A stretch of 64,000 nucleotides of DNA from Pseudomonas sp. efr-133-TYG-5 (GCF_030209175.1 NZ_JARVSM010000001.1:1922001-1986000); one strand, 5' to 3'. Positions 8,508 through 20,936 are shown, counted from the stretch's first letter. Made by a program: numbers and translations. The notes: generated by a model not told the origin, from the sequence alone.

Positions 8508-8608
8508 AAGGAGCCAACGATGGTTTGAAGAGCGTTTCCCGCCAGGGACGACCCCGGCGCTGATCGAAAAACTGCGGGACGGCCCGCATCCCCTCCAGGG
8601 GTTATGCC

Positions 8609-12241
<3,633 letters not shown>

Positions 12242-12265
12242 AGCCATTTGCCAAAGGATCAATCC

Positions 12266-14038
12266 ATGAATCTGCAACTCGATACCCTGCGCCAGGCTTA
12301 CCGCAATGGCGACACCACCCCGCGCCAGTTGCTGCTGGCGCTGCGCGCCAAGGCCGCCGCACTGAACCCGGACTATCACCTGTTCATCCACCTGCTCAGC
12401 GTCGAGGAACTCGAGCCTTACCTGGCCGCACTCGACGGTCGAGATCTCGACAGTCTGCCGCTGTACGGCGTGCCGTTCGCGATCAAGGACAACATCGACC
12501 TCGCCGGCATCCCGACCACCGCCGCGTGCCCGGCGTTCGCCTATGTGCCGCAGCGCTCGGCGACCATCGTCGAGCAACTGTTGGCGCTGGGGGCGATTCC
12601 GCTGGGCAAGACCAACCTCGATCAGTTCGCTACCGGCCTCAACGGCAGCCGCTCGCCGTACGGCGCTTGCCCGAACAGCGTGCTGGCGGAATATCCGTCC
12701 GGCGGTTCGAGCGCCGGTTCGTCACTGGCGGTGGCGCTCGGCGTCGCCAGTTTTGCCCTCGGCACCGACACCGCCGGCTCCGGCCGGGTGCCGGCGGCGC
12801 TGAACAACCTGGTCGGGCTGAAGGCCAGCAAAGGCCTGATTTCCACCGCGGGGGTGCTGCCGGCCTGTCGTACGCTGGATTGCGTCACCACGTTCACCGC
12901 GACCGCGCGCGAAGCCAGTCAGTTGCTGGCGCTGACCGCGCGCCTCGACCCACGGGACGAGTACAGCCGCGCCAATCCATCATGGAACGACGGCTCCGCG
13001 TTCGGTGCGCCACGGCCGTTGCGCTTCGGCGTGCCGCGCGCGCAGGACCTGGAATTCTTCGGTTGTGAGGAAGGCCCGCTGCTGTTCGGCGAGGCCATCG
13101 CCCGGCTCAAGGCTGCGGGGGGTGAAGCGGTCGAGCTGGACCTGTCGCCGTTCCTCGAAGCCGCGCGACTCCTGTATGAAGGACCGTGGGTCGCGGAGCG
13201 TTACAGCGTGGCCGGCGAATTAATCGAGGAACATCCCGCAGCGGTACTGCCGGTGATCCGCGCGGTGCTGGCAAAAGCGCCGGCGGTCAGTGGCGTGCAG
13301 ACGTTCCGCGCGCAGTATCGCCTGCAAGCGCTGAAAGCCGTTTGCGATCAAGCCCTGGAAGGACTCGACTGCGTCCTCACGCCGACCATCGGCCGCCCGG
13401 TGACGCTGGCGGAGCTCGACGCCGAACCGCTGCTGCGCAATGCCGAACTGGGCTATTACACCAACTTCATGAACCTGCTGGATTACGCCGCCGTCGCCGT
13501 GCCGAGCGGGTTCATGGCCAACGGTTTGCCGTGGGGCGTGACGCTGTTCGGCCGGGCGTTCACCGATCAGTATTTGCTCGGAGTGGCGGATGCCTTGCAG
13601 CGCCAGCAGGATCCTACGCTGGCGCCGCCGACCACCGTGGCGCGCAACGACCGTGCGCGGCTGGTGGTATGCGGTGCGCACCTGGACGGCCTGGCGTTGA
13701 ACTGGCAGCTGCGCCAGCGTGGCGCGCGCCTGATCGAGGCCACCCACAGTTCCAGGGACTACAAACTCTACGCCCTGGCCGGTGGCCCGCCGTTGCGCCC
13801 GGGCATGCTGCGCGTGGCGGACGGCGGCGTGGCGATTGCGCTGGAGGTCTGGGAGTTGCCGAGCAGCGAACTCGGCTCGTTCCTCAGCGGCATTCCCGCG
13901 CCGCTGGGCCTGGGCAAGGTGCAACTGGCGGATGGCCGTTGGGAGAGCGGCTTCATCTGCGAACCCTATGGCCTCGAGGGTGCGCTCGACATCAGCCATC
14001 TGGGCGGGTGGCGGGCGTACCTGCACAGCCGCGGTTGA
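12266..14038 (+). CDS. atzF: Allophanate hydrolase
   Basis: This 590-aa amidase-signature enzyme splits allophanate to two ammonia and two CO2. The catalytic Ser-cisSer-Lys triad is visible: Lys74 (AIKDNIDLAG), cis-Ser148 (SGGSSAGSSLAVALG) and Ser172 (GTDTAGSGRVPAALN). The C-terminal domain (about 440-590, starting RLVVCGAHLDGLALNWQL and including THSSRDYKLYALAG) is the extra domain that separates allophanate hydrolases from other amidases. The ATG at 12266 follows AAAGGATCAATCC; the frame opens six codons earlier. It is the last gene of the operon, followed by a hairpin at 14048-14074. Confidence 0.94.
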   Translation: MNLQLDTLRQAYRNGDTTPRQLLLALRAKAAALNPDYHLFIHLLSVEELEPYLAALDGRDLDSLPLYGVPFAIKDNIDLAGIPTTAACPAFAYVPQRSATIVEQLLALGAIPLGKTNLDQFATGLNGSRSPYGACPNSVLAEYPSGGSSAGSSLAVALGVASFALGTDTAGSGRVPAALNNLVGLKASKGLISTAGVLPACRTLDCVTTFTATAREASQLLALTARLDPRDEYSRANPSWNDGSAFGAPRPLRFGVPRAQDLEFFGCEEGPLLFGEAIARLKAAGGEAVELDLSPFLEAARLLYEGPWVAERYSVAGELIEEHPAAVLPVIRAVLAKAPAVSGVQTFRAQYRLQALKAVCDQALEGLDCVLTPTIGRPVTLAELDAEPLLRNAELGYYTNFMNLLDYAAVAVPSGFMANGLPWGVTLFGRAFTDQYLLGVADALQRQQDPTLAPPTTVARNDRARLVVCGAHLDGLALNWQLRQRGARLIEATHSSRDYKLYALAGGPPLRPGMLRVADGGVAIALEVWELPSSELGSFLSGIPAPLGLGKVQLADGRWESGFICEPYGLEGALDISHLGGWRAYLHSRG

Positions 14039-14047
14039 TCGGCGATC

Positions 14048-14074
14048 CAGCCCCCTCGTTGCGCGCGGGGGCTG
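14048..14074 (+). terminator. Hairpin ending the guanidine operon
   Basis: CAGCCCCC and GGGGGCTG pair around a loop of about eleven bases, ten bases after the allophanate hydrolase stop. Only a short TT follows, so it may be a weak intrinsic terminator or an mRNA 3' end. Confidence 0.55.
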
Positions 14075-14204
14075 TTGACGCGGTCATGGCCGCGGCGCCC
14101 CTTCCCAGGCAAATCCCCCCGCATTTCAGGCACAAATCCCGCAGTCTTTTCCGCGCCGTGCCACTAGAATGCTGCCAATCGGGTCACTGCCAACGGAACC
14201 GCCA

Positions 14205-15692
14205 ATGCCGCTCAGATCTGCGCTGTACTCGCAACGCTCGCTGGTCCTGACCCTCGTCGCCCTGCTCGGCGCCGGTTTCCTCGCCACTTCGCTGCTCAGC
14301 TACTACGCCTCGCGGGCGTCGATCCGCGACAGCATCGTCAACACCGAACTGCCGCTGACCTCCGACACGGTGTACTCGGAAATCCAGAAAGACCTGGTCA
14401 GACCGATCCTGATTTCCTCGATGATGTCCCGCGACACTTTCATGCGCGACTGGGTGGTGAACGGCGAGCAGGACCCGGTGCAGATGACCCGCTACCTCGA
14501 CGAAGTCATGACCCATTACGGCGCCTACACCGCGTTCTTCGTCTCCAACAGCACCCTCACCTACTACCACGCCAAGGGTGTGCTCAAGCGGGTGAAAATC
14601 GACGAGCCGCGCGACGCCTGGTACTTCCGCGTACGTGACATGAAAGACCCGTACGAGATCAACGTCGATCCGGACCTGGCCAACCAGGACAACATGACCT
14701 TCTTCATCAACTACAAGGTCTTCGACTACCACGACCGCTTCATCGGCGCCGCCGGCGTGGGGCTGACGGTGGATGCGGTGATCAAGTTGATCGACAAATA
14801 CCAGCAGCGCTACCAGCGCAGCGTGTACTTCGTCGACACCTTCGGTCGCCTGGTGCTGACCGGTGCGGAGGGCGGCCCGGAAGGTGCCCGCCCCGGAAAA
14901 AGCCTGAATGACCTCGACAGCATGAAAAGCCTGGTCAGCCAGTTGCCCAAGCCGCACACCGGCAGCTACGAATATTCCGCCCACGGCCAGGGCCATTTCC
15001 TCAACGTGCGCTTCATTCCGGAACTGAACTGGTACCTGTTCGTCGACAAACGCGAGGACGGCGCGCTGAGCGACATCCGCCAGTCGCTGTACCTCAACCT
15101 GCTGATCTGCCTGCTGGTGACACTGATCGTGCTGGCCCTGCTCAACCGGGTGATCCGCCGCTATCAGGAAAAGCTCCACACCCAGGCCACCCTCGACAGC
15201 CTCACCGAACTGCCCAACCGCCGCGGCTTCGATCTGCTTGCCGCGCAGGCCCTGCATGAAGCGCAGCGCGAACCGAAACCGCTGACGGCGCTGCTGCTGG
15301 ACCTGGATCACTTCAAGGCCCTCAACGATACCTACGGGCACATGGCCGGCGACCAGGTGCTGATCGGCTTCGCCCGCGACCTGCAAAGCTGTCTGCGTCA
15401 TTCCGACATTGTCTGTCGCTGGGGCGGTGAGGAATTTATCGTTCTGTTGAAGGACACCGACGGCCAGACCGGTCAGAAAATTGCCGAGAAGATCCGTCAC
15501 CACATCGAACAGCAACGCTATGCCTACAACGGTGACAGCCTGAATCTGACCGTCAGCATCGGCGCCACCACCCTGCAACGCGATGACACCTTGCACAGCC
15601 TGCTGTCCCGGGCCGATCATGCGATGTACCGGGCCAAACACACCGGCCGCAACCGCACCTGCGTGGAAATGCCCCAATCGAGCTATGCCTGA
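14205..15692 (+). CDS. Membrane-bound Cache-GGDEF diguanylate cyclase
   Basis: This 495-aa protein makes cyclic di-GMP. Residues 12-32 form a first membrane helix (LVLTLVALLGAGFLATSLLS), residues about 35-290 a periplasmic Cache-like sensor (MSRDTFMRDWVVNGEQD, YFRVRDMKDPYEIN), then a second helix (LYLNLLICLLVTLIVLALL) and a C-terminal GGDEF domain with signature RWGGEEF (about residue 405), preceded by DSLTELPNRRGFD. The active-site signature looks intact and no EAL domain is present. The chosen ATG (14205) places the first helix at the N-terminus; a longer frame adds twelve residues. The ligand of the sensor is unknown. Its stop is close to the CWC gene that follows. Confidence 0.92.
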   Translation: MPLRSALYSQRSLVLTLVALLGAGFLATSLLSYYASRASIRDSIVNTELPLTSDTVYSEIQKDLVRPILISSMMSRDTFMRDWVVNGEQDPVQMTRYLDEVMTHYGAYTAFFVSNSTLTYYHAKGVLKRVKIDEPRDAWYFRVRDMKDPYEINVDPDLANQDNMTFFINYKVFDYHDRFIGAAGVGLTVDAVIKLIDKYQQRYQRSVYFVDTFGRLVLTGAEGGPEGARPGKSLNDLDSMKSLVSQLPKPHTGSYEYSAHGQGHFLNVRFIPELNWYLFVDKREDGALSDIRQSLYLNLLICLLVTLIVLALLNRVIRRYQEKLHTQATLDSLTELPNRRGFDLLAAQALHEAQREPKPLTALLLDLDHFKALNDTYGHMAGDQVLIGFARDLQSCLRHSDIVCRWGGEEFIVLLKDTDGQTGQKIAEKIRHHIEQQRYAYNGDSLNLTVSIGATTLQRDDTLHSLLSRADHAMYRAKHTGRNRTCVEMPQSSYA

Positions 15693-15696
15693 AGCG

Positions 15697-15915
15697 ATGA
15701 ACCGACCTGACCTCTGCCCGGCCTGTGGCGCCCGCAACGACTGCACCCTGGCCGACCCGCGCACCGCCGACCGCGCCTGCTGGTGCTACGGCGTGAGCAT
15801 CGACCCGGCGGTCCTCGAAGCGCTGCCGGTGCAACTGCGCAACAAGGCCTGTCTGTGCCCGCGCTGCGCCCAGGTCGAGGCACAGCTGCAAGCAGCAAAA
15901 CGGCCGATCGCGTAA
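15697..15915 (+). CDS. Cysteine-rich CWC family protein, 72 aa
   Basis: This small soluble protein has Cys pairs CPACGARNDC, ACWCYG and CLCPRCAQ, the pattern of the CWC family (probable zinc or metal binding). It starts five bases after the diguanylate cyclase stop and ends 33 bp before rsuA, so all three may be cotranscribed. An ATG at 15685 overlapping the upstream gene is an alternative start. The function is unknown. Confidence 0.8.
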   Translation: MNRPDLCPACGARNDCTLADPRTADRACWCYGVSIDPAVLEALPVQLRNKACLCPRCAQVEAQLQAAKRPIA

Positions 15916-15948
15916 GATGCGCGGCCCTTTGCCTGCCGATGGCTGACC

Positions 15949-16641
15949 ATGCGTGTCGACCGCTTCCTGAGTAACCTGCCCCGCTACAACCGTCAGCAGG
16001 TTCGCCTGTTGCTGGTGGAAAAGCGCGTGCGCATTGACGGAAAAGTCGTCACCGACCCTCACAGCGCTGTGCTGGAATTCAGCCGCGTCGAGGTCGACGA
16101 CCTGCTGCTGCAGGCCGGCAAACCGGCGCGCTACTTCATGCTGCACAAGCCACCGGGCTGCGTCAGCGCCACTCGCGATCCGCAGCACCCCACCGTGCTC
16201 GACCTGCTCGACGAACCGCACAAGGACGACCTGCACATCGCCGGGCGCTTGGATTTCAACACCACCGGGCTGATGCTCATCACCAACGATGGGGCCTGGT
16301 CGCGGCGCCTGACCCAGCCGCAGACCAAACTGCCGAAGGTCTACTACGTCGAAACCGAACAGGACATCGGCGCGGACTATGCGCGCACCTTCGCCGCGGG
16401 CCTGTACTTCGCGTTCGAAGACCTGACCACGCAACCGGCACAGCTGCAAGTGCTCGGCCCGCGCACGGCGCGGCTGAGCATCGTCGAGGGCCGCTACCAT
16501 CAGGTCAAGCGCATGTTCGGCCACTTCAACAACAAAGTGCTGCGCCTGCACCGCGAATCCATGGGTCCGCTGCACCTGGATAACGCGCTAAAACCGGGCG
16601 AGTACCGCGCTTTGCGCACCGAAGAGATTCATTTGTTCTAA
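15949..16641 (+). CDS. rsuA: 16S rRNA pseudouridine(516) synthase
   Basis: This is a 230-aa RsuA-family enzyme. Residues 1-60 form an S4 RNA-binding domain (MRVDRFLSNLPRYNRQQVRL), followed by the synthase domain with the catalytic motif GRLDFNTTGLMLITND (catalytic Asp in RLD) and the C-terminal EGRYHQVKRMFGHFNNKVL. It converts U516 of 16S rRNA to pseudouridine on small-subunit precursors. Length and motifs are standard, and the family is near-universal in Pseudomonas core genomes. Confidence 0.94.
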   Translation: MRVDRFLSNLPRYNRQQVRLLLVEKRVRIDGKVVTDPHSAVLEFSRVEVDDLLLQAGKPARYFMLHKPPGCVSATRDPQHPTVLDLLDEPHKDDLHIAGRLDFNTTGLMLITNDGAWSRRLTQPQTKLPKVYYVETEQDIGADYARTFAAGLYFAFEDLTTQPAQLQVLGPRTARLSIVEGRYHQVKRMFGHFNNKVLRLHRESMGPLHLDNALKPGEYRALRTEEIHLF

Positions 16642-16958
16642 GCCGGCGACCGCTCAGCAGAAGTTGTCGAACAATTTGCCAAAGGCACTTGCGCGATCCC
16701 CCTGCCCCTGCTTGAATCAGGACGTCGGCCAGATTGTGACCGATGAGTCACACATAACTTCTAAGAAACTTTTTGCCGGTAGACAGCCCTTCAGGGCTGC
16801 GCCTCAGCCGGCAGACTGCCCGCCAATAACAATACCCGTCGACCTGCCGTAACGGATCGACATGGGCCTGCACATTCCAGGCGTATGCCTACCTGTCACA
16901 AAGCTCGTGCAATCTCTGGTTGCGCGCATACCCGCTTGCTTGCCAGGAGTCTTATGAC
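16642..16958 (+). other. Intergenic region rsuA-phaG with a hairpin
   Basis: No gene is seen. It contains a perfect hairpin CAGCCCT-TC-AGGGCTG (16784-16799) nested between GCCGG (16775-16779) and CCGGC, without a T-tract. It could be part of the phaG leader or a weak terminator. The phaG ribosome binding site GCCAGGAGTC is at its end. Confidence 0.4.
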
Positions 16959-17843
16959 ATGAGGCCAGAAATCGCTGTGCTGGATATACAGGGTCAGTAT
17001 CGGGTTTACACGGAGTTCTATCGCGCAGACGCCGCAGAAAAGACCATCATCCTGGTCAACGGCTCGCTGGCCACGACTGCGTCGTTTGCTCAAACCGTGA
17101 AGAATCTGCACCCGCAATTCAACGTGGTCTGCTACGACCAGCCCTACGCGGGCAAGTCGAAGGCGCACAACCGCCACGAGAAACCACTGACCAAGGAAAT
17201 CGAAGGGCAGATCCTCCTGGAGCTGATCGACCACTTCGCCGCCGAACACGTGCTGTCGTTCTCCTGGGGCGGCGCCGCGACCCTGGTCGCCCTCGCGCAC
17301 CAGCCACGGCGTATCGAAAAAGCCGTGATCAGCTCGTTCTCGCCGGTGATCAACGCGCACATGCTCGATTACCTCGAGCGCGGCGTCGACTACCTCGGCA
17401 GCCGCGATGGCGACCGCGTCGGGCACCTGGTCAACAGCACCATCGGCAAGCACTTGCCGTCGCTGTTCAAACGCTTCAACTATCGCCACGTCAGCAGCCT
17501 GGCCGAGCACGAGTACGGGCAGATGCACTTTCACATCAACGACGTGCTGCACAGCGACCGCCAGTGCTACCTGAATGCGGCGAAGAAAATCAACGTACCG
17601 GTGCTGTTTCTCAACGGCGAATGGGACGAATACACCGCCGCCGAAGACGCGCGCCTGTTTGGCAACCATGTGGCACAGAGCACGTTCACCACGCTGCAGG
17701 CGACCGGGCACTTTCTCGACATGGAACACAAGGCCGCCTGCCGCGACAGCCAGAACGCCCTGCTCGGCTTCCTGAAACCGGCGCCGGAGACCAGCCGAAC
17801 GCGTTATCAGTTTGTTCAGGAGCACCATGCACTGGCCATTTGA
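16959..17843 (+). CDS. phaG: (R)-3-hydroxydecanoyl-ACP thioesterase/transacylase PhaG
   Basis: This 294-aa alpha/beta-hydrolase very closely resembles P. putida PhaG as I know it (start MRPEIAVLDIQGQYRVYTEF, then AAEKTIILVNGSLATTASFA, FSWGGA nucleophile region, and ATGHFLDMEH). PhaG links fatty-acid synthesis to medium-chain polyhydroxyalkanoate formation by releasing 3-hydroxyacyl groups from ACP. The close relative RhlA makes rhamnolipid HAA; the match here, including the C-terminal extension RYQFVQEHH, favours PhaG. The elbow reads S-W-G-G, where many hydrolases have GxSxG. The ATG at 16959 follows CCAGGAGTC. It is monocistronic. Confidence 0.9.
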   Translation: MRPEIAVLDIQGQYRVYTEFYRADAAEKTIILVNGSLATTASFAQTVKNLHPQFNVVCYDQPYAGKSKAHNRHEKPLTKEIEGQILLELIDHFAAEHVLSFSWGGAATLVALAHQPRRIEKAVISSFSPVINAHMLDYLERGVDYLGSRDGDRVGHLVNSTIGKHLPSLFKRFNYRHVSSLAEHEYGQMHFHINDVLHSDRQCYLNAAKKINVPVLFLNGEWDEYTAAEDARLFGNHVAQSTFTTLQATGHFLDMEHKAACRDSQNALLGFLKPAPETSRTRYQFVQEHHALAI

Positions 17844-17854
17844 AACAGTGTCAT

Positions 17855-17912
17855 CGCGAGCAGGCCGGCGCCGCTGAGATTCATCGTCTGCGCCCCGCCC
17901 GGCCTGCCCGCG
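17855..17912. repeat. Long hairpin with REP-like arms
   Basis: CGCGAGCAGGCCGG and CCGGCCTGCCCGCG form a 14-bp stem with one mismatch around about 30 bases, just after phaG. The left arm resembles the inner part of a REP unit. It may act as a transcript end, but there is no T-tract. Confidence 0.6.
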
Positions 17913-18012
17913 ACTGACCGCGTCCGCGCCCGTATCAACGCCGCACCGCCATCGCCCGGAAAAGAAAACTTCAAATCCGTGGCCGAGTCTGGTACAAAGT
18001 CAGCCGCTCAGA

Positions 18013-18066
18013 GCGGGTGTCGTATAATGGCATTACTCCAGCTTCCCAAGCTGATAACGAGGGTTC
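18013..18066 (+). pseudogene. tRNA-Gly(CCC), 5' three quarters only
   Basis: GCGGGTGTCGTATAATGGCA starts a normal tRNA-Gly: acceptor 5' strand, D-arm, anticodon arm CCAGC-TTCCCAA-GCTGA (anticodon CCC) and the first T-stem strand GAGGGTTC. After base 18066 the sequence stops fitting (TTATTGGACACGCC in place of GATTCCCTTCACCCGCTCCA), so neither the T-stem nor the acceptor stem can close. I read this as the resident gene cut by integration of the element that follows. Confidence 0.75.
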
Positions 18067-18108
18067 TTATTGGACACGCCACTTTAGTGCACCGTCGAGG
18101 CAAGAAAA

Positions 18109-18182
18109 GCGGGTATAGTTGAATGGTACAACTATTGCTTCCCAAGCAATCGGTGAGGGTTCGATTCCCTCTACCCGCTCCA
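18109..18182 (+). tRNA. tRNA-Gly (anticodon CCC)
   Basis: This is a complete cloverleaf of 74 bases with encoded CCA: acceptor GCGGGTA/TACCCGC, D-arm AGTTGAATGGTACAACT, anticodon arm ATTGC-TTCCCAA-GCAAT, T-arm GAGGG-TTCGATT-CCCTC, discriminator T. Its body differs widely from the truncated tRNA-Gly(CCC) 43 bases upstream, and the two share mainly the T-arm region and the CCC loop. It is probably a replacement gene carried by the integrated element. Confidence 0.95.
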
Positions 18183-18625
18183 CCTTCGAGCCAGTGTTTC
18201 CGGGCCTTCCAGGGGATTCCCCCTCAATCAGAAAGTCTTAGGAAGCCTCGTAGCAGTCCCTAGATTCAAGCTCCCCAGCCCCCCCCTAGAGTCACCAAAA
18301 TTTGGTGCACCGTCGGCGCCGTCCAGAATGGCGCATCGACAGACCATAGCCCTCCTCGGGTCACCCAATAAACCCCAAAAAGCTCATTTCCGTACCAAGC
18401 CTGGATCGCCAACCAGCCCATCATCGTGCGTCCCAGAATGCCCGCTGAATGCCGTCTTGAAAGTCGACCCAGAATTTTCGAAAGGGAGTGAACGGAATGG
18501 CAAGCCCTCCCCCTCAAAAAACACCTGGACATCGACAGAGCTCCAAACGATCACCAGCATCTATTCCAACGTTCAGTCGTTTTCAACTCTCAGTCGCGCA
18601 TCCGACCATGATCAAGATCTGGCTC
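18183..18625. other. Gene-poor stretch after the tRNA
   Basis: I see no convincing gene. GTGCACCGTCG occurs at 18088-18098 (between the two tRNAs) and again at 18305-18315, an 11-bp direct repeat flanking the intact tRNA that may belong to the integration history. Short open frames here lack ribosome binding sites and family likeness. Confidence 0.5.
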
Positions 18626-19432
18626 CTAACCACGCTCACGCTCACGTTGGCGGTAGCGCTTTACAAACGTGGATTCGATCAATTCTTCAATTTTTAGCCC
18701 AAGCCCGCAGTTTACCAACGAAGCCATAGAACTATCGGTCAGCGAAAAATCGTTGGGAATAAGGCCGATATTCTCCTCCCTGTTCTTATTAAGTTCCTCT
18801 TCAAACGCTTTCAAGAAGTCAGCCAAGCCAGGGCGGCGAGCTTCAGTTGCTGCACTTGCAGCGGAGTCACTTGAGACTGTTGCTGCATTGGCTGCATTCA
18901 CACCAATCTGCGCCACCACCTTAGTTATGGACGGCCAGTATTTGAGATCATATTGATAGGTCAAGTTATCCAACTTCTTCTTCAGGTAAGACCTGAAAAG
19001 CCCATTATCCTCAGAAGCATCCTCAACGACATCCATAATGTGGTAGTAGGTATCACTACTAAAACTGGACATCTCTTTAACCTCGGTGCGCCGCGACCGC
19101 AACTCCGAAAGCAGCTCTGAAACTTTTGCTATTCGCGCATTCAATTCAGTCAGCCTCTCCCTATCCTCACGAGCTTCTTTGATCTTTCCTGGATTCCAGG
19201 AGTACACCGTGGCGGTGAAAACATCGAAGAATGACTTCAGCGCCCTGGGTTGCTCAGCCAGCGCGGCATGCAGCTCGACGTAGGCATCAGCAAGCTCAGT
19301 GGTGCGTCCCAGCAGACTCTCGATGATTGGATTGATACTGCGCCAGGTACCGTGCTCCTCATTATATTTGAAGTCTTCACGCAATATGTTTTCACACACC
19401 TCGATTGCAGTGGTACGAACTTTAATATCCAT
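18626..19432 (-). CDS. Hypothetical protein, 268 aa
   Basis: I do not recognise a family. The protein is soluble and mostly helical by eye, with a long charged helical stretch from about residue 75 to 115 (KIKEAREDRERLTELNARIA) that could be a coiled coil, an Ala/Ser-rich segment (VNAANAATVSSDSAASAAT) about residues 180-200, and a charged C-terminus ending KRYRQRERERG. It is the first protein gene inside the island, transcribed towards the tRNA. No partner gene is adjacent. Confidence 0.7.
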   Translation of the reverse strand: MDIKVRTTAIEVCENILREDFKYNEEHGTWRSINPIIESLLGRTTELADAYVELHAALAEQPRALKSFFDVFTATVYSWNPGKIKEAREDRERLTELNARIAKVSELLSELRSRRTEVKEMSSFSSDTYYHIMDVVEDASEDNGLFRSYLKKKLDNLTYQYDLKYWPSITKVVAQIGVNAANAATVSSDSAASAATEARRPGLADFLKAFEEELNKNREENIGLIPNDFSLTDSSMASLVNCGLGLKIEELIESTFVKRYRQRERERG

Positions 19433-19767
19433 TTCAAAACCTCAATTAATTGATAATCCGATGATAAGGGTTCCGCCATAAGGTGTCGGTACCTATCCGA
19501 AACAAAACTTCATCGTTATGGATACCCTCAGCGCGATCCATCCACCATCATGGCCGGCCAGAGTATCAAGCCGAAACCTAACCCGAAGTGACAGATGATC
19601 AACCAGCGCCCCTGTCCAAATAATTCGGCAACCGCTAATCCCACTCACCGCCCCCCGCTGCTAAATGAGCTTTACTTTACAACCCAGTAAAGATAACAAC
19701 ACCAAACATGGGTGGCGAATCGCATCTCTTTCAGTAACACTTAACCTATTCTGCACAGGTATCCGAA
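19433..19767. other. Intergenic region between divergent genes
   Basis: No gene is seen. It holds the promoter regions of the 268-aa gene (leftward) and the TetR gene (rightward), including the inverted repeat at 19670-19692. Confidence 0.5.
19670..19692. promoter_or_regulatory. Inverted repeat, candidate TetR-family operator
   Basis: CTTTACT-N9-AGTAAAG is a perfect 7-bp palindrome about 75 bp upstream of the TetR gene start. Size and spacing fit a TetR dimer site, which would suggest autoregulation. Confidence 0.5.
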
Positions 19768-20415
19768 ATGAATGTGGCCACTTCCTCCCCCGTCGACGAC
19801 TTGCTCAATCCAGGCGAAAGCGCATCACGCCCTGTCAGAATTCTTGCGGCTGCGGGCAGAATGTTCATCGAGCATGGGTACGAAGGGGCCAGCATGGAGG
19901 AGATTGCCAAAGCTGCAGCTGTGACCCGCCAGACGCTGTACAACCGCTTCCCCGAGGGCAAGGAGTCACTGTTCGTGGCGGTGGCGGAACGGATGTGGAA
20001 GGCGTTCCCGGTTATGCACGTGCCGACCGATGATCGCGCACTGGCAGACCCCAGGAATGGACTGATGCAGATTGCTATCGAGTTTGCGTGCTTCTGGTCT
20101 GGGCCTACTGCCGCCGACTTCCTGCGCATGGTCTTCATGGAAAGTCGACGGTTCCCCTTGCTTGCCCACCGCTTTGACGAGGTTATTCAAGGGCCAGCTA
20201 TGGCTGTCATCAGCGACTATCTCGCCGAACTGGCACGACGAGGCATTCTGTCAGTTCAAGTGCCTGAGACTGACGCCCGCTACTTTATGGAGATGCTCGA
20301 TGGCGGGGTTCTCCTGAAACAGATCAAAGCCAACAGCGACCCGCTCGCCCGAGAGGAGATCGAGCAGATCGTAGAACGCACCGTCGACGCCTTCCTGCGA
20401 TCGCTCCGGCGCTGA
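19768..20415 (+). CDS. TetR/AcrR family transcriptional regulator
   Basis: This 215-aa protein has an N-terminal TetR HTH at residues about 22-68 (ILAAAGRMFIEHGYEGASME, then EIAKAAAVTRQTLYNRFPEG), followed by an all-helical ligand-binding domain with an AcrR/AefR-like C-terminus (FMEMLDGGVLLKQIKANSDP). No efflux pump or enzyme gene is adjacent, so its target is unknown. The palindrome at 19670-19692 may be its own operator. It is followed by an inverted repeat and the convergent DUF2188 gene. Confidence 0.9.
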   Translation: MNVATSSPVDDLLNPGESASRPVRILAAAGRMFIEHGYEGASMEEIAKAAAVTRQTLYNRFPEGKESLFVAVAERMWKAFPVMHVPTDDRALADPRNGLMQIAIEFACFWSGPTAADFLRMVFMESRRFPLLAHRFDEVIQGPAMAVISDYLAELARRGILSVQVPETDARYFMEMLDGGVLLKQIKANSDPLAREEIEQIVERTVDAFLRSLRR

Positions 20416-20416
20416 G

Positions 20417-20462
20417 ATCCTGCAGGCCAGGCAGAAGATCATTCCCTGCCTGCAGGAAAAAC
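20417..20462. repeat. Inverted repeat after the TetR gene
   Basis: CCTGCAGGCCAGGCAG and CTGCCTGCAGG pair over about 12 bp with one bulge around an 11-base loop. The following bases are AAAAA on the + strand, so it does not look like a + strand intrinsic terminator. Confidence 0.5.
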
Positions 20463-20588
20463 ACCATGCCACGAGCGTTAGAACGACCGTATCGGATCTG
20501 ATTGCTTCTCTAGGGATGGCGTGAGAAGGCTCCTCCTAGAGCCCTGCCCCGCAGCTTTTCCAACCGAAACCACAGACCGAAGGTTAAG

Positions 20589-20819
20589 TTACCCCTTAGG
20601 CGGATGCGGATCATTACCGTACGAGTCCCGCTCCCTGATCTTGTTATCCCTTCCGTGAATCAGCACTTCGCTCTTTTGGTTCTGCGCGATCGCCCGCGCC
20701 GCATCGGCGGCTTCCTGTTGAGTCCGATGGTGAGATGTGTCCTTGGAGTTGCCTTCGCCCCGGACTGCCCAGCCATCGTCACGCTTCACCACGTGTTGGT
20801 TCTTGCCTTTGCCTGCCAT
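20589..20819 (-). CDS. DUF2188 domain protein, 76 aa
   Basis: This small protein of the DUF2188 family starts MAGKGKNQHVVKRDDGWAVR, continues with TSHHRTQQEAADAARAIAQN, and ends with the diagnostic EVLIHGRDNKIRERDSYGND. The family is widespread in bacteria and often found alone; its function is unknown. The start has GAGGTGTCTC upstream. The length is the usual one. Confidence 0.9.
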   Translation of the reverse strand: MAGKGKNQHVVKRDDGWAVRGEGNSKDTSHHRTQQEAADAARAIAQNQKSEVLIHGRDNKIRERDSYGNDPHPPKG

Positions 20820-20936
20820 GAGACACCTCGCTCAATTAGGGGTATCTGTGAAGTTAGCAGCTTGACTCAAAAACACAACATGTAGCGCTTAATGACCGGC
20901 GACGCACACTATATATGACAAAACCCCAAAAAATGT

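Noticed and set aside
18013..18086. Reading the first tRNA-Gly as functional
   Set aside because: Neither T-stem nor acceptor stem can be closed with the downstream bases.
18266..18532. 88-aa open frame in the gene-poor stretch after the tRNA
   Set aside because: No ribosome binding site, unusual composition and no family likeness.
18608..18697. 29-aa hydrophobic peptide (MIKIWLLTTLTLTLAVALYK...) like a type I toxin
   Set aside because: No ribosome binding site, overlaps the end of the convergent 268-aa gene, and no antisense RNA signals are evident.
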